Part shown: piece after piece, positions 49,847-60,417 of the stretch
Numbering within the stretch: position 1 is the first letter of the stretch
Layout: every line of letters starts with the position of its first letter
Assembly: GCF_024519155.1 (NCBI RefSeq)
Contig: NZ_JANIFJ010000003.1
Location: forward strand, 62,001 to 126,000
Length of the DNA stretch: 64,000 nucleotides
From: Mangrovibrevibacter kandeliae
GTDB taxonomy: Bacteria > Pseudomonadota > Alphaproteobacteria > Rhizobiales > Rhizobiaceae
Direction of reading: 5' to 3'
Made by a program: the position numbers and the translations under genes
The notes under the pieces: generated by a model
What the model saw: only the letters and a program-made list of their open reading frames with translations
Told to the model about the DNA's origin: nothing
Databases searched by the model: none

Positions 49847-52800
49847 ATGCGGATGATGCTCTGGCGTCTCGTGCGGTTGCTCGCCGGTCTCGTGACAGCG
49901 GTCGCTGCATGTCTGCTCCTCGTCGCGGCCCTCGTCTTCGTCGCCCTGCGGACTGATTCCGGTCAGGCCTATCTCCAGCAGCAGACGGAGGCGCTGGTCG
50001 GCCGGATGCTCGGCGCCGATTATCACGCCGAGCTCGGCCATCAGGGGATCGAGCTCTCGCGGGACGGCACGCTCGGTCTCGCCTGGTCGGACGTGCGGCT
50101 TCGCCGCACCGACAGCGTGAAGCCGCTCTCCACGATCGGGCGGCTGGCGATCGGCATCCGCATTCTGCCGCTCCTGGAGGGCCGGCTGGAGTTCGACCGC
50201 CTGCTGATTTCCGGTGGGCGTGTCGACGTCGCCGCGCTTCCGGGCGTGGATCTGCCTGCGCCTGCCCCGGCGCCCGACGGCCGTGCGGCACCGGACAAGC
50301 CCGTGCGCGCCGCCGCCGTCCTGTCGCAGGCCTCGCAGGAGGCCATCGCGGCGCTCGAGCGCCAGCTCGCGGCGATGACGGCGCTTCACTTCGACACCGT
50401 GCGCTTCTCCGACGTGCGTCTGTCGGGCTTCGGCACCTTGGTCCCGGGGCTTCCGGACCTGTCCATCGCTGCGGCCGAGCTGAGACAGGGCGCGCCGGGC
50501 TCGCTCGCAATCACCGCCGACCTGGCGTTCGGCCGACTTCGGCTTCCGATCACCGGCCGGGCCGACAGCGACCCTCGAACAGGGCGGGTCAGTACCCTTC
50601 AGCTGGCGACGGGCACCGTCGAACTCGGCACCTTCATTCCCCCCGGTCCGGCGGACGATGCCTCCGACCGTCGCGGCTTCGCCACCGATGTGACGGTGGC
50701 GGCCGAATTCGCCATCGCCCATGCCGGCGACGATGCGCCGCGGCGCGTGACGCTGCGCGTCAGCGCCACCGACGGCGACATCCAGATGGGGCGCGACAGG
50801 ACCCATCTGGACGGTGCGACGCTCCTGCTTGCCCAGACCGAGGGCGAGGATACGCTGACGCTCGAACCCTCTTCGATTGCCTTCGCCGGTGTCGATCTCA
50901 CCTTGCATGGACGCTTCGAGCCGACCTACGGAGGCGAGGACCGCGGCTTCTCCGGCTTTTCGTTTGCCGTCGACGCCGATCCGATCCGCTCGTCCGTCGG
51001 TGCACCGGACGGCGCACCCCGGTCGGCGACGGCCAGTCTTGCCGGAGCGCTCGACCTGTCCGCGCGGCGCCTGGCGCTGACCCGCCTCGCACTGGAGACG
51101 GATGGTGGGGAACTCGCGGGGGATGGCGAGCTCGACTACGGCGACAGTGATGCGCGCACGCGCCTGACCCTGCGCGGTACGAACCTTGCGGCGCGGGACG
51201 TGAAAGCCTTCTGGCCCTTCTTCATCGCCGGCAAGACTCGCGACACCGTTCTGGAGCGGATCGGTGCCGCGGGCAGCGTGCCCGAAGCCACGATCGCGCT
51301 GGGGCTGAGCTTCGAGCGAATGATGGCGATCCTCGAGCCCAATCACGATCCGACCGCGGACGAACTCCAGGTGGATGTCGCGGTGACGGGCCTCGACATC
51401 AAGACGGTGGGCGCGTTGCCGGATCTACGCGGCGCCGCCGGCCACGTGCGGACCGCGGGCGAGAACACGCTGATCTCGCTCGAGGGCGCGACGGTCGTCG
51501 GGCTGCCAGACACGAGCGTCCTGCCGTCCACCATGCGATTTGAAAAGCTGCGGCCGGACGAGGTCACGTCCGAACTGTCGCTCGACGTGAAGGGCCCGGC
51601 GGCCGCGCTCCTGGAGATTGCGGGCCGCGAGCCGATCGATGCGCTGCGCAAGCTCGACGTCGCACCGGCCGATGCGACCGGTTCGGCCAGGGCGCATGTG
51701 ACCGCACGGTTGCGGCTCGGCGATGCGGTCGCCGAGAGCGACCAGCTGGACGGATGGAGCGCGGCGATCGATCTCGACGATGTCTCCCTGAAGAGGCCGG
51801 TGCAGGGGCGGCAGCTGAACGATGTGGATGGCCATGTCGACGTCGCTCCGGACAAGGCGACCGGCAAGCTGGATGCGACGGTGGACGGGCTGCGCACCGC
51901 CATCTCGTTCGAGCGTCCGATCGCGCCGGCCGGCTCGGCGGCGGCGCCTGCAACGGTCGATCTGTCCGTGGACGGAAAGGCCCTCGCGAAGGCCGTGCCA
52001 ATGCTCGCCGGCGTCGTCGACGGGCCGCTGCGCGCGACGGTGACCGAGAAGGGCGGCGAGCGTTACGCCGCGGCGATCGATCTGTCCGACACGCAGCTGA
52101 CCCTGCCGGGCATCGGTTGGTCCAAGGGCGCCGGCGTGCCGGCGTCTCTCGATCTGACGCTCGGCGAGGACGGCTCGGCGACCCGGCTGGAGGACGTCAA
52201 CCTCTCGGGGAGCGGGTTCGCGGCGAGTGGGAGCCTGGTGCTGGATCCCGACGGCCTTCGCAGCGCCGATTTCGACGAGCTGGCGTTGAACCCCGGCGAC
52301 GACGTCGCCCTGTCGCTCAAGCGGGTCAGCAATGGCTACAGCGCCGTCATCCAGGGCAAGAGCCTCGACGCGCGACCGTTTCTGAAAGAGCTGACCGGCG
52401 ACCTCGGCGGCGGCGGCGGATCGCCGAAGTCTGCAAAGCGCCAGTTCGACCTGAACCTCGCGATCGATCGCGTGCTCGGCTTCGACCGGCGGGAGCTGCA
52501 CGCGGTGACGCTGAATTACGCCGGCAGCAACATCGGCATCGCCGCTTTGTCGGTCGCCGGGCAGACCGAGGGTGCGCGGGAGCCCTCGACGCTGGACTAT
52601 GCGCCGCGCGGCAAGGCCCAGACCATCACGCTGAACACCCTGGACGCCGGCGCGCTGCTCGCCTTCGCCGGCGTCTACGCCCGCATGGAGGGCGGCACCG
52701 CGAGCCTGAAGCTGCAGGGCGCGTCGGGTCGCTACGACGGCGGCATCACCTTGAAGAACTTCACGCTCGTCGACGAGCCCCGCCTGTCGAGCCTGGTGTC

Positions 52801-53209
52801 GTCGGCGCCGTCGCCCGGCGACAGCAGCCTGTCGCAGGCGGTCGGCCACGACCTGCAACAGGCCCGCGCCTTCTTCGATCACGCCGCGGCCGGGTTGCAC
52901 TACGGGAAGGACCGGCTGGAGGTGTCGGACGGGATCCTGCGCGGCCCGGTCTTCGGCTCGAGCTTCGAGGGAACGGTCTACGACGAGAAGAACCGGATCG
53001 ACATCGCGGGCTCCTTCATGCCCGCCTACGGGGTCAACCGCCTGTTCGGAGCGCTGCCGCTGTTCGGCAAGATCCTCGGCAACGGCAACGAGGGCGGCCT
53101 GATCGGCATCACCTACCGGCTGAGCGGCGATTTTGCCTCGCCGACCTTGCGCGTCAATCCGATCTCGGTGATCGCACCGGGGATCTTCCGGCGCATCTTC
53201 GAGTACTGA
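49847..53209 (+). CDS. Large AsmA-like envelope protein (DUF3971/AsmA C-terminal)
   Basis: 1120 residues. One N-terminal membrane helix (about 6-33), then a very long beta-rich periplasmic body with repeated amphipathic strands, and a conserved C-terminal end ('IDIAGSFMPAYGVNRLFGALPLFGKILGNGNEGGLIGITYRLSG'). It belongs to the YhdP/AsmA group that carries phospholipids between membranes as a hydrophobic groove. The ATG at 49847 is the first codon giving the membrane helix; an upstream open region is non-conserved and lies over bcp. Start ribosome site is weak, so the true start might be the ATG 2-3 codons later. Confidence 0.88.
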   Translation: MRMMLWRLVRLLAGLVTAVAACLLLVAALVFVALRTDSGQAYLQQQTEALVGRMLGADYHAELGHQGIELSRDGTLGLAWSDVRLRRTDSVKPLSTIGRLAIGIRILPLLEGRLEFDRLLISGGRVDVAALPGVDLPAPAPAPDGRAAPDKPVRAAAVLSQASQEAIAALERQLAAMTALHFDTVRFSDVRLSGFGTLVPGLPDLSIAAAELRQGAPGSLAITADLAFGRLRLPITGRADSDPRTGRVSTLQLATGTVELGTFIPPGPADDASDRRGFATDVTVAAEFAIAHAGDDAPRRVTLRVSATDGDIQMGRDRTHLDGATLLLAQTEGEDTLTLEPSSIAFAGVDLTLHGRFEPTYGGEDRGFSGFSFAVDADPIRSSVGAPDGAPRSATASLAGALDLSARRLALTRLALETDGGELAGDGELDYGDSDARTRLTLRGTNLAARDVKAFWPFFIAGKTRDTVLERIGAAGSVPEATIALGLSFERMMAILEPNHDPTADELQVDVAVTGLDIKTVGALPDLRGAAGHVRTAGENTLISLEGATVVGLPDTSVLPSTMRFEKLRPDEVTSELSLDVKGPAAALLEIAGREPIDALRKLDVAPADATGSARAHVTARLRLGDAVAESDQLDGWSAAIDLDDVSLKRPVQGRQLNDVDGHVDVAPDKATGKLDATVDGLRTAISFERPIAPAGSAAAPATVDLSVDGKALAKAVPMLAGVVDGPLRATVTEKGGERYAAAIDLSDTQLTLPGIGWSKGAGVPASLDLTLGEDGSATRLEDVNLSGSGFAASGSLVLDPDGLRSADFDELALNPGDDVALSLKRVSNGYSAVIQGKSLDARPFLKELTGDLGGGGGSPKSAKRQFDLNLAIDRVLGFDRRELHAVTLNYAGSNIGIAALSVAGQTEGAREPSTLDYAPRGKAQTITLNTLDAGALLAFAGVYARMEGGTASLKLQGASGRYDGGITLKNFTLVDEPRLSSLVSSAPSPGDSSLSQAVGHDLQQARAFFDHAAAGLHYGKDRLEVSDGILRGPVFGSSFEGTVYDEKNRIDIAGSFMPAYGVNRLFGALPLFGKILGNGNEGGLIGITYRLSGDFASPTLRVNPISVIAPGIFRRIFEY

Positions 53210-53260
53210 CCCCGCCGACGCACCGCCTGCGTCGCGAGCTGTCTTGGCAAGGCGACGATC

Positions 53261-54511
53261 TCAGACCGGGCGCACCAGGACGTGCTTCTTGCGCCCGACC
53301 GACAGCTTGACGACCCCGTTCGCCAGATGGCTCCGCCCGAGCGCCAGACGCTCGTCCTCGACCGGCTGATCGTTGACCCGCACCGCGCCGCCCTTGACGT
53401 GCCGGCGCGCTTCGCCGTTCGAGGCCGCAAGGCCGGCCGTGACGATCAGCGAGAGGAGGCCGAGCCCACCGTCGAGCTCGTGTTCCGGGACCTCGACGGT
53501 GGGCAGCGTGTCGGCAAGCGCCCCCTCCTCGAAGGTCTTGCGCGCGGTCTCGGCCGCTTCCTCGGCGGCCGCCCGGCCGTGCAGGAGCGCCGTCGCTTCG
53601 GTGGCGAGCACCTTCTTCGCCTCGTTGATCTCGGCGCCGCCGAGCGCGCCGAGCCTGGCGATCTCGCTGAGCGGCAGGGTGGTGAAGAGCTTCAGGAACT
53701 TGACGGTGTCGGCGTCCTCGGTGTTGCGCCAGTACTGCCAGAAGTCCCATGGGCTGAACTGCTCGGCGTTCAGCCAGACGGCGCCCTGCGCGGTCTTGCC
53801 CATCTTGGCCCCCGACGCGGTGGTGAGCAGCGGCGTCGTTACCGCGTAGAGCTGGTGGGTGCCCATGCGCCGGCCGAGGTCGATGCCGTTGACGATGTTG
53901 CCCCACTGGTCGGAGCCGCCCATCTGCAGGTTGCAGCCGTAGCGCCGGGCGAGCTCGACAAAGTCGTAGCTCTGGCAGACCATGTAGTTGAACTCGATGA
54001 AGCTCATCTCCTGCTCGCGCTCGAGACGCAGGCGGACCGAGTCCATCGTCAGCATGCGGTTGACCGAGAAGTGGCGGCCGACTTCGCGCAGCATGTCGAT
54101 ATAGCCGAGCTTCAGCAGCCATTCCGCGTTGTCGGTCATCACCGCGTCGGTCCGACCATCGCCGAACTGCAGCACCTTCTGGAAGACCTGCCGGATCGAG
54201 GCCTTGTTCGCCTCGATCTCCTCGAGCGTGCGCATCGGGCGCGTCTCGTCCTTGCCGGAGGGATCGCCGACCATCGTCGTGCCGCCGCCCATCAGCGTGA
54301 CCGGCTTGTTGCCCGACTGCTGCAGCCAGTGGAGCATCATCATCGTCAGGAAGTTGCCGATGTGCAGCGAGGGCGCCGTGCAGTCGTAGCCGACATAGGC
54401 GACGACCTCGCCCTTCGCCGCCAGCGCGTCGAGGCCTTCGACGTCGGAGCACTGGTGGATGAAGCCGCGTTCGCTCAAGGTGGTGAGGAATTCGGACTTG
54501 AAGGCGGACAT
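53261..54511 (-). CDS. tyrS: Tyrosyl-tRNA synthetase
   Basis: 416 residues. Class I synthetase: '[15 protein letters not shown]' contains the HIGH-type motif HIGN (about 51-54), '[31 protein letters not shown]' forms the tyrosine pocket, and KMGKT (about 233-237) stands for KMSKS. A C-terminal S4-type RNA-binding domain ends the protein (about 345-416, '[18 protein letters not shown]'). Divergent from anmK. Confidence 0.98.
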   Translation of the reverse strand: MSAFKSEFLTTLSERGFIHQCSDVEGLDALAAKGEVVAYVGYDCTAPSLHIGNFLTMMMLHWLQQSGNKPVTLMGGGTTMVGDPSGKDETRPMRTLEEIEANKASIRQVFQKVLQFGDGRTDAVMTDNAEWLLKLGYIDMLREVGRHFSVNRMLTMDSVRLRLEREQEMSFIEFNYMVCQSYDFVELARRYGCNLQMGGSDQWGNIVNGIDLGRRMGTHQLYAVTTPLLTTASGAKMGKTAQGAVWLNAEQFSPWDFWQYWRNTEDADTVKFLKLFTTLPLSEIARLGALGGAEINEAKKVLATEATALLHGRAAAEEAAETARKTFEEGALADTLPTVEVPEHELDGGLGLLSLIVTAGLAASNGEARRHVKGGAVRVNDQPVEDERLALGRSHLANGVVKLSVGRKKHVLVRPV

Positions 54512-54607
54512 CTTTGCTGATCCTCATGCGCGACGAGGGGACGGGCTGCGCGCGGTGGCTCGCGGTTTAGCAGCATCGTCCCTGGAATCCAGCCGGGAGC
54601 GGCGTTT

Positions 54608-55777
54608 TTGAGCGACAACGGCACCCTGCGCGCCATCGGCCTGATGAGCGGGACCTCGCTCGACGGCATCGACGTGGCGCTCCTCGACACCGACGGGGCG
54701 GGGCTCGTGCGCCGCGGCCCGTCGCGCGGCTATCCGTACGAGGCTGCCTTTCGCGAGCGCCTCGCGGCGGCGCTGCAGGCGGCGAAGTCCATCGAGGACC
54801 GTGACGCGCGGCCGGGCGACCTCGCGGCCCTCGATCGCGAGATCGCGGAGCGCCATGCCGAGGCCGTCCGGCGCTTTGCCGCCGAATGCGGCATCGACCT
54901 TGCGAGCGTCGACCTCGTCGGCTTCCACGGACAGACGGTCCTGCACCGCCCCGAGCGGGGCCTGACCGTGCAGATCGGCGACGGCCAGCGGCTTGCCGAA
55001 GCGCTCGGACTTCCGGTGATTAACGACATGCGCGCCGCCGACATGGCTGCGGGCGGGCAGGGGGCGCCGCTGGTGCCGGCCTATCATGCGGCGCTGGCCG
55101 CGGGCCTGCCTGACGCGTTGCAGCCCGAGGGTCCGGTCGCCTTCGTCAATATCGGCGGCATCTCCAACGTCACCTTCATCGATGGCGAGGCCGAACCGGT
55201 CGCCTTCGACAGCGGTCCCGGCATGGCGCTGATCGACCAGTGGGTCCAGCGCGAGGCGGGCATCCCGTTCGACCAGAACGGCACGATCGCCAGCGAGGGC
55301 GGGATCGTGGCGACGCTTGCCGCGTCCTATCTCGACGCTCCGTTCTTCGCGCGGCCGGCGCCGAAGTCGCTCGATCGCTTCGATTTCGCCGTGCCGGAAA
55401 AGGGTGCGGGTGCGCTGGAGGACGTCGCACGCACGCTCGCCTTTGTCACCGCCGAAGCCATCCTGAAGGCGGCGGAGCAGATGCCACGGCAACCCAGGCT
55501 CTGGATCATCTGCGGCGGTGGCCGGCGTCACCCGCTGATCATGCAGGATCTGCGGGAGGGCGCGGCGCGCCGGGGGGCACGGGCGATCCTTGCGGAGGAG
55601 GCCGGCCTCGATGGCGATGCGATGGAGGCGGAGGCCTGGGCCTACCTCGCCGTCCGCTCGGTCAAGGGGCTGCCCCTGACCTTCCCGGGGACGACGGGCT
55701 GCCGCGCGCCCACGACGGGCGGCGTGTTGGCGCGCCTGGCTGCCCTTACTTCAGGCGCTTCGGCTTGGGATCGCTGA
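54608..55777 (+). CDS. anmK: Anhydro-N-acetylmuramic acid kinase
   Basis: 389 residues. It phosphorylates anhydroMurNAc in cell-wall recycling. Typical '[24 protein letters not shown]' start, '[13 protein letters not shown]', '[13 protein letters not shown]' and '[16 protein letters not shown]' motifs, and '[15 protein letters not shown]'. Start TTG at 54608 with GGGAG 8 nt upstream. Its end overlaps the alpha/beta hydrolase gene on the opposite strand by 32 nt. Confidence 0.94.
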   Translation: MSDNGTLRAIGLMSGTSLDGIDVALLDTDGAGLVRRGPSRGYPYEAAFRERLAAALQAAKSIEDRDARPGDLAALDREIAERHAEAVRRFAAECGIDLASVDLVGFHGQTVLHRPERGLTVQIGDGQRLAEALGLPVINDMRAADMAAGGQGAPLVPAYHAALAAGLPDALQPEGPVAFVNIGGISNVTFIDGEAEPVAFDSGPGMALIDQWVQREAGIPFDQNGTIASEGGIVATLAASYLDAPFFARPAPKSLDRFDFAVPEKGAGALEDVARTLAFVTAEAILKAAEQMPRQPRLWIICGGGRRHPLIMQDLREGAARRGARAILAEEAGLDGDAMEAEAWAYLAVRSVKGLPLTFPGTTGCRAPTTGGVLARLAALTSGASAWDR

Positions 55778-56420
55778 GATCGCCCGCCAGGCGGCGGTCG
55801 AGGTAATCGGCGCAGTCGGCCAGCAGCTCCTCGCTGTGTTCGGAGAAGAAGTGGTTGGCGCCCGGGATCGTCTTCTGGGTGATCAGGATGCCCTTCTGCG
55901 TCTTCAGCTTGTCGACCAGCGTCTGCACGTCCTTTGGCGGCGCGACGCGATCCTTGTCGCCATGGATGATCAGGCCGGAGGACGGGCAGGGGGCAAGGAA
56001 GGAGAAGTCGTAGGAGTTCGGCTGCGGCGCGATCGACAGGAAGCCCTCGATCTCCGGCCGGCGCATCAGGAGCTGCATGCCGATCCAGGCACCGAAGGAG
56101 TAGCCGGCGACCCAGCACTGCTTGGAGTCCGGATGCAGGCTCTGCACCCAGTCGAGCGCCGAGGCGGCGTCCGAGAGCTCACCGGCGCCGTGGTCGAACT
56201 CGCCCTGGCTGCGGCCGATGCCGCGGAAGTTGAAGCGCAGCGTCGTGAAGCCGCGCTGCACGAACATGTAGAAGAGCTGGTAGACGATCTGGTTGTTCAT
56301 CGTCCCGCCGAAGCGGGGATGCGGATGCAGGACGATCGCGATCGGCGCGTTCTTCTCCTTGGCCGCCTGATAGCGTCCCTCGAGGCGTCCGGCCGGGCCG
56401 TTGAAGATGACTTCGGGCAT
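55746..56420 (-). CDS. Alpha/beta hydrolase
   Basis: 224 residues of the conserved small alpha/beta hydrolase group ('[27 protein letters not shown]'). Nucleophile elbow GYSFG with Ser108, acid in '[10 protein letters not shown]' (about 155-159) and His in 'IPGANHFF' (about 193). Substrate unknown. The ATG at 56420 ([11 protein letters not shown]) is preferred over a GTG three codons earlier. Confidence 0.9.
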   Translation of the reverse strand: MPEVIFNGPAGRLEGRYQAAKEKNAPIAIVLHPHPRFGGTMNNQIVYQLFYMFVQRGFTTLRFNFRGIGRSQGEFDHGAGELSDAASALDWVQSLHPDSKQCWVAGYSFGAWIGMQLLMRRPEIEGFLSIAPQPNSYDFSFLAPCPSSGLIIHGDKDRVAPPKDVQTLVDKLKTQKGILITQKTIPGANHFFSEHSEELLADCADYLDRRLAGDLSDPKPKRLK

Positions 56421-56500
56421 TGATCTCACATCCCGCGGAGGACACTCGTTGCGCTCCCGAGCCGCCTTGACGGGTCAGGGCTCTCCGCTTAGCTTCCAGA

Positions 56501-56515
56501 TTAGAATAATTCAAA
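56501..56515. promoter_or_regulatory. Putative iron-responsive palindrome before the suf operon
   Basis: TTAGAATAATTCAAA, an imperfect 7-1-7 inverted repeat in an AT-rich patch of an otherwise GC-rich gap, about 110 nt upstream of the first suf gene. It resembles Irr/ICE-type boxes (TTAGAAnnnTTC) that control suf and heme genes in Rhizobiales. RirA or IscR binding are alternatives. Confidence 0.5.
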
Positions 56516-56623
56516 ACTACAGGCTCGAGCCGAAGGCGCTATGTAGTCCGGGACGCCGCGTAGATTCAAGGAATTTGCGAAGGTCGACCTACGGACAGGG
56601 TGCAACATGACGGACGGAAGCTC

Positions 56624-57802
56624 GTGACGGAGCGACGCGCCTATCTGGACCACAACGCCACCGCACCGCTCCTGCCGGAGGCGCGCAAGGCGTTGCTGCG
56701 CGCACTCGAGCAGCCTGGAAATCCGTCGTCGGTGCATGCGGAGGGGCGCGCGGCGCGGGCTCTCGTCGAGGCCGCTCGACGCAGCGTGGCCGGTCTGGTC
56801 GGTGCGTCGCCGCCTGCGGTGACCTTCACCAGCGGTGCGACCGAGGCCGCCACGACCTGTCTGTCGCCGCTCTGGATCGAGGAGGGGCGCGAGGTGGCGA
56901 TCGGGCGACTCGCGGTGCTCGACACCGACCACCCCTGCATCCGCGATGGCGGCCGGTTTGCGCCGGAGCGCGTGACGCGGCTGCCGGTCGACGCCGACGG
57001 GATCGTGGATCTCGACGCGCTGGCGCGCTGGCTCGACGCTGCGGACGGTCCGGAGCCGGACCTTCTGGCGCTGTGCTTCGCCAACAACGAGACCGGCGTG
57101 ATCCAGCCGCTCGACGCGATCACCGACCTCATCGGCGAGAAGCCGGTGCTTCTCGCGGTGGACGCCGTACAGGCGGTCGGGCGGTTGCCGCTCGATGGCA
57201 TTCTCGCGCGAGCCGATGCGGTGATCCTCTCAGGTCATAAGATTGGGGCCGCCAAGGGCGTCGGCGCCGTTGCCCTGCGGCGTGAGTCGCTCCGGCCGGC
57301 GCCGCTGCTCACCGGCGGCGGCCAGGAGAAGCGGCGGCGATCGGGGACGGAGGCGGTTGCGCCCATCGCGAGTTTCGGCGCCGCCGCGGAGGTCGCGGGG
57401 CGGCGATGTGAGGAGGCCGGCCGCCTGCTCGCGCTGCGCACGCAGATCGAGAGCCGCCTCGAGTCGCTTGGCGTCGCCGTCGTGGGCCGCGACGCATCGC
57501 GGCTGCCGAACACCGTGATGGCCGCGCGCCCGGGTCTGAAGGCCGAGACGGCGCAGATGGCGCTCGACCTCGCCGGCTTTGCGGTGTCCTCGGGCTCCGC
57601 CTGCTCGTCCGGCAAGGTGGGTCCCAGTCACGTTCTCGAAGCCATGGCGAAAGCGGGTGCCCCGGTCGATCCGAACGAGGGTGCAATCCGCATCAGTTTC
57701 GGCTACGAGACCGGCGAGGACGAGCTCGATGCCCTTCTCGTCGAGATCAGCCGGCTGGTGACGCGCTCGGCGGCTTCGGGATCGCGCACCGTCGCGGCCT
57801 GA
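56624..57802 (+). CDS. Cysteine desulfurase (IscS/NifS-like) of the suf operon
   Basis: 392 residues. It removes sulfur from cysteine with PLP. Motifs: 'AYLDHNATAPLLPEA', 'FTSGATEA', 'CFANNETGVIQPLD', 'DAVQAVGRLPL', the PLP Lys in 'ILSGHKIGAAKGVGA' and the active Cys in 'SSGSACSSGKVGPSHVLEA'. The IscS-type RxSGTE motif reads 'RRSGTEAVAP'. GTG at 56624 (VTERRAYLDHNA) fits homologues best; a GTG at 56600 is in frame. It is the first gene of the suf operon; a second, SufS-type enzyme ends it. Confidence 0.88.
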   Translation: MTERRAYLDHNATAPLLPEARKALLRALEQPGNPSSVHAEGRAARALVEAARRSVAGLVGASPPAVTFTSGATEAATTCLSPLWIEEGREVAIGRLAVLDTDHPCIRDGGRFAPERVTRLPVDADGIVDLDALARWLDAADGPEPDLLALCFANNETGVIQPLDAITDLIGEKPVLLAVDAVQAVGRLPLDGILARADAVILSGHKIGAAKGVGAVALRRESLRPAPLLTGGGQEKRRRSGTEAVAPIASFGAAAEVAGRRCEEAGRLLALRTQIESRLESLGVAVVGRDASRLPNTVMAARPGLKAETAQMALDLAGFAVSSGSACSSGKVGPSHVLEAMAKAGAPVDPNEGAIRISFGYETGEDELDALLVEISRLVTRSAASGSRTVAA

Positions 57803-57940
57803 GGTCGGCTTTTCCGCGGGTGAATCGAAGCTGCGGCTTCATTTCCCGCGTCGCAATGACCAGATAATGCTTGTGCGCGTGGCGACACGGCGCGCGGAGC
57901 CAACCACCGGACCTTGAATCCGGCGAGTATGGAGAGTGAC

Positions 57941-59458
57941 ATGCCTGCGGTTCAGGAAACCATCGATCAGGTCCGTCGCATCGACGTCGACCAGTACAAG
58001 TATGGCTTCGAGACCCTCATCGAGTCCGACAAGGCGCCGAAGGGGCTGGACGAGGACATCATCCGTTTCATCTCCGCCAAGAAGGGCGAGCCCCAGTGGA
58101 TGCTCGACTGGCGGCTCGAGGCGTTCGCCCGATGGAAGACGATGGAGAGCCCGTCCTGGGCGCGCCTCGACTATCCGGAGATCGACTTCCAGGACATCCA
58201 CTACTACGCCGCGCCGAAGTCGATGGCCGGACCGGCTTCGCTCGACGAGGTCGATCCGGAGATCCTGGCGACCTACGAGAAGCTCGGGATCCCGCTGCGC
58301 GAGCAGGAGATCCTCGCCGGCGTGGTCAAGCCGCAGGCCGTCGAGGAGGGCGATGACGAGACGCTCGCCATGCCGAGCGGGCGCGTCGCCGTCGACGCGG
58401 TGTTCGATTCGGTGTCGGTCGCGACCACCTTCAAGAAGGAGCTCGCCAAGGCCGGCGTGATCTTCATGCCGATCTCCGAGGCGATCCGGGAGTATCCGGA
58501 GCTCGTGAAGAAGTATCTCGGCTCGGTGGTCCCGGTGTCGGACAACTTCTATGCGACGTTGAATTCGGCGGTCTTCACCGACGGGTCCTTCGTCTACGTG
58601 CCCGAGGGCGTGCGCTGCCCGATGGAGCTCTCCACCTATTTCCGCATCAACGAGCGCAACACCGGCCAGTTCGAGCGCACGCTGATCATCGCCGACAAGG
58701 GCGCCTACGTCTCTTATCTCGAGGGCTGCACCGCGCCGCAGCGCGACGAGAACCAGCTGCATGCGGCGGTCGTCGAGCTGGTCGCGCTGGAGGACGCCGA
58801 GATCAAGTACTCGACGGTCCAGAACTGGTACCCCGGCGACAAGGACGGCAAGGGCGGCATCTACAACTTCGTCACCAAGCGGGGCGACTGCCGCGGCGCC
58901 AACTCCAAGATCTCGTGGACGCAGGTCGAGACCGGTTCGGCGATCACGTGGAAGTACCCGTCCTGCATCCTCAGGGGCGACAATTCGCGCGGCGAGTTCT
59001 ACTCGATCGCCGTGTCGAACGGGCGCCAGCAGATCGACAGCGGCACCAAGATGATCCATCTCGGCAAGAACACCTCGAGCCGCATCATCTCCAAGGGCAT
59101 CTCGGCCGGGCACTCCAACAACACCTATCGTGGCCAGGTGACGACGCACCGCCGGGCGGCGAACGCGCGCAACTTCACCCAGTGCGACTCGCTGCTGATC
59201 GGCGAGAACTGCGGCGCGCACACCGTGCCCTACATCGAGGCGAAGAACGCGACGGCCCAGTTCGAGCACGAGGCGACGACGTCGAAGATCTCCGAGGACC
59301 AGCTGTTCTACTGCATGCAGCGCGGCATTCCGGAGGAGGAGGCGGTGGCTCTCATCGTCAACGGCTTCGTGCGCGACGTCATCCAGCAGCTGCCGATGGA
59401 GTTCGCCGTCGAGGCGCAGAAGCTGATCGGCATCTCGCTGGAAGGCTCCGTGGGGTGA
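57941..59458 (+). CDS. sufB: Fe-S cluster assembly scaffold SufB
   Basis: 505 residues. With SufC and SufD it forms the SufBCD scaffold where Fe-S clusters are built. Visible: '[29 protein letters not shown]' start, '[27 protein letters not shown]', the beta-helix core and '[15 protein letters not shown]', '[20 protein letters not shown]' with conserved Cys/His and Glu. ATG 57941 has GGAG 6 nt upstream. Gap of 138 nt after the desulfurase. Confidence 0.97.
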   Translation: MPAVQETIDQVRRIDVDQYKYGFETLIESDKAPKGLDEDIIRFISAKKGEPQWMLDWRLEAFARWKTMESPSWARLDYPEIDFQDIHYYAAPKSMAGPASLDEVDPEILATYEKLGIPLREQEILAGVVKPQAVEEGDDETLAMPSGRVAVDAVFDSVSVATTFKKELAKAGVIFMPISEAIREYPELVKKYLGSVVPVSDNFYATLNSAVFTDGSFVYVPEGVRCPMELSTYFRINERNTGQFERTLIIADKGAYVSYLEGCTAPQRDENQLHAAVVELVALEDAEIKYSTVQNWYPGDKDGKGGIYNFVTKRGDCRGANSKISWTQVETGSAITWKYPSCILRGDNSRGEFYSIAVSNGRQQIDSGTKMIHLGKNTSSRIISKGISAGHSNNTYRGQVTTHRRAANARNFTQCDSLLIGENCGAHTVPYIEAKNATAQFEHEATTSKISEDQLFYCMQRGIPEEEAVALIVNGFVRDVIQQLPMEFAVEAQKLIGISLEGSVG

Positions 59459-59652
59459 GCGAGGCGAACGCCGACCGCCTGCGCCAGATCGAGGGACGGC
59501 TCGCCGAGGTGCGGAGCGCGGTCGACACGGCGCTGAGCGGCGATGCGGACCCCGTGGTCGCCGACGAGATCGAGGCGCTCGAGATCGAGCGTGACAGACT
59601 TTTGACCGAAACCGGGCCGGCCGCCGAAGGCGCCGCTCCCACCGAAGGCTGA
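59455..59652 (+). CDS. Small protein between sufB and sufC (65 aa)
   Basis: GTG start overlapping the sufB stop (GTGA at 59455-59458); 65 residues, acidic and helical ('[49 protein letters not shown]'), with a heptad-like pattern typical of a short coiled coil and a disordered Ala/Pro tail. sufC starts 9 nt after its stop. It is out of frame with sufB, and the overlap start argues for real translation. No known family recognised. Confidence 0.65.
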   Translation: MSEANADRLRQIEGRLAEVRSAVDTALSGDADPVVADEIEALEIERDRLLTETGPAAEGAAPTEG

Positions 59653-59661
59653 CGGAAGACG

Positions 59662-60417
59662 ATGCTCGAAATCAAGAACCTTCACGCGCGCGTCGCGGAC
59701 ACCGAGACCGAGATCCTGCGCGGCCTCGACCTGACCGTTCAGGACGGTGAGGTCGCGGCGATCATGGGCCCGAACGGCTCCGGCAAGTCCACGCTCTCCT
59801 ACATCATCGCGGGCCGCGAGGACTACGAGGTCACCGACGGCGACATCCTCTACAACGGCCAGTCGATCCTGGAGATGGATCCGGCCGAACGGGCCGCCCT
59901 CGGCGTCTTCCTGGCCTTCCAGTACCCGCTGGAGATCCCGGGCGTCGCCACCATGACCTTTCTGAAGTCGGCGCTGAACGCCCAGCGCAAGGCGCGCGGC
60001 GAGGCCGAGCTGACGACACCGGACTTCATGCGCCGGGTGAAAGGCTCGGCCGCCGAGCTGAAGATCGACATGGACATGCTCAAGCGTCCGCTCAACGTCG
60101 GCTTCTCCGGCGGCGAGAAGAAGCGCGCCGAGATCCTGCAGATGGCGCTGCTCGAGCCGAAGCTCTGCGTCATGGACGAGACCGATTCCGGCCTCGACAT
60201 CGACGCACTCAAGATCGTCGCCGACGGCGTCAACGCGCTGCGCGGGCCGGACCGGTCCTTTCTGGTGATCACCCACTACCAGCGCCTGCTCGACTACATC
60301 GTGCCGGACACGGTGCACGTCCTCTACAAGGGGCGGATCATCAAGTCGGGCGACAAGTCGCTGGCGCTCACGCTCGAAAACGAGGGCTACGCCCAGGTCA
60401 TCGGCGAGGCCGCCTGA
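59662..60417 (+). CDS. sufC: Fe-S cluster assembly ATPase SufC
   Basis: 251 residues, ABC ATPase. Walker A GPNGSGKS (36-43), 'LAFQYPLEIPGV' (Q-loop), signature 'FSGGEKKRAEILQMALLEPKLCVMDETDSGLDID' and 'VITHYQRLLDYI' His switch. Drives conformational change of SufBD. It overlaps the sufD start (TGATG). Confidence 0.98.
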   Translation: MLEIKNLHARVADTETEILRGLDLTVQDGEVAAIMGPNGSGKSTLSYIIAGREDYEVTDGDILYNGQSILEMDPAERAALGVFLAFQYPLEIPGVATMTFLKSALNAQRKARGEAELTTPDFMRRVKGSAAELKIDMDMLKRPLNVGFSGGEKKRAEILQMALLEPKLCVMDETDSGLDIDALKIVADGVNALRGPDRSFLVITHYQRLLDYIVPDTVHVLYKGRIIKSGDKSLALTLENEGYAQVIGEAA

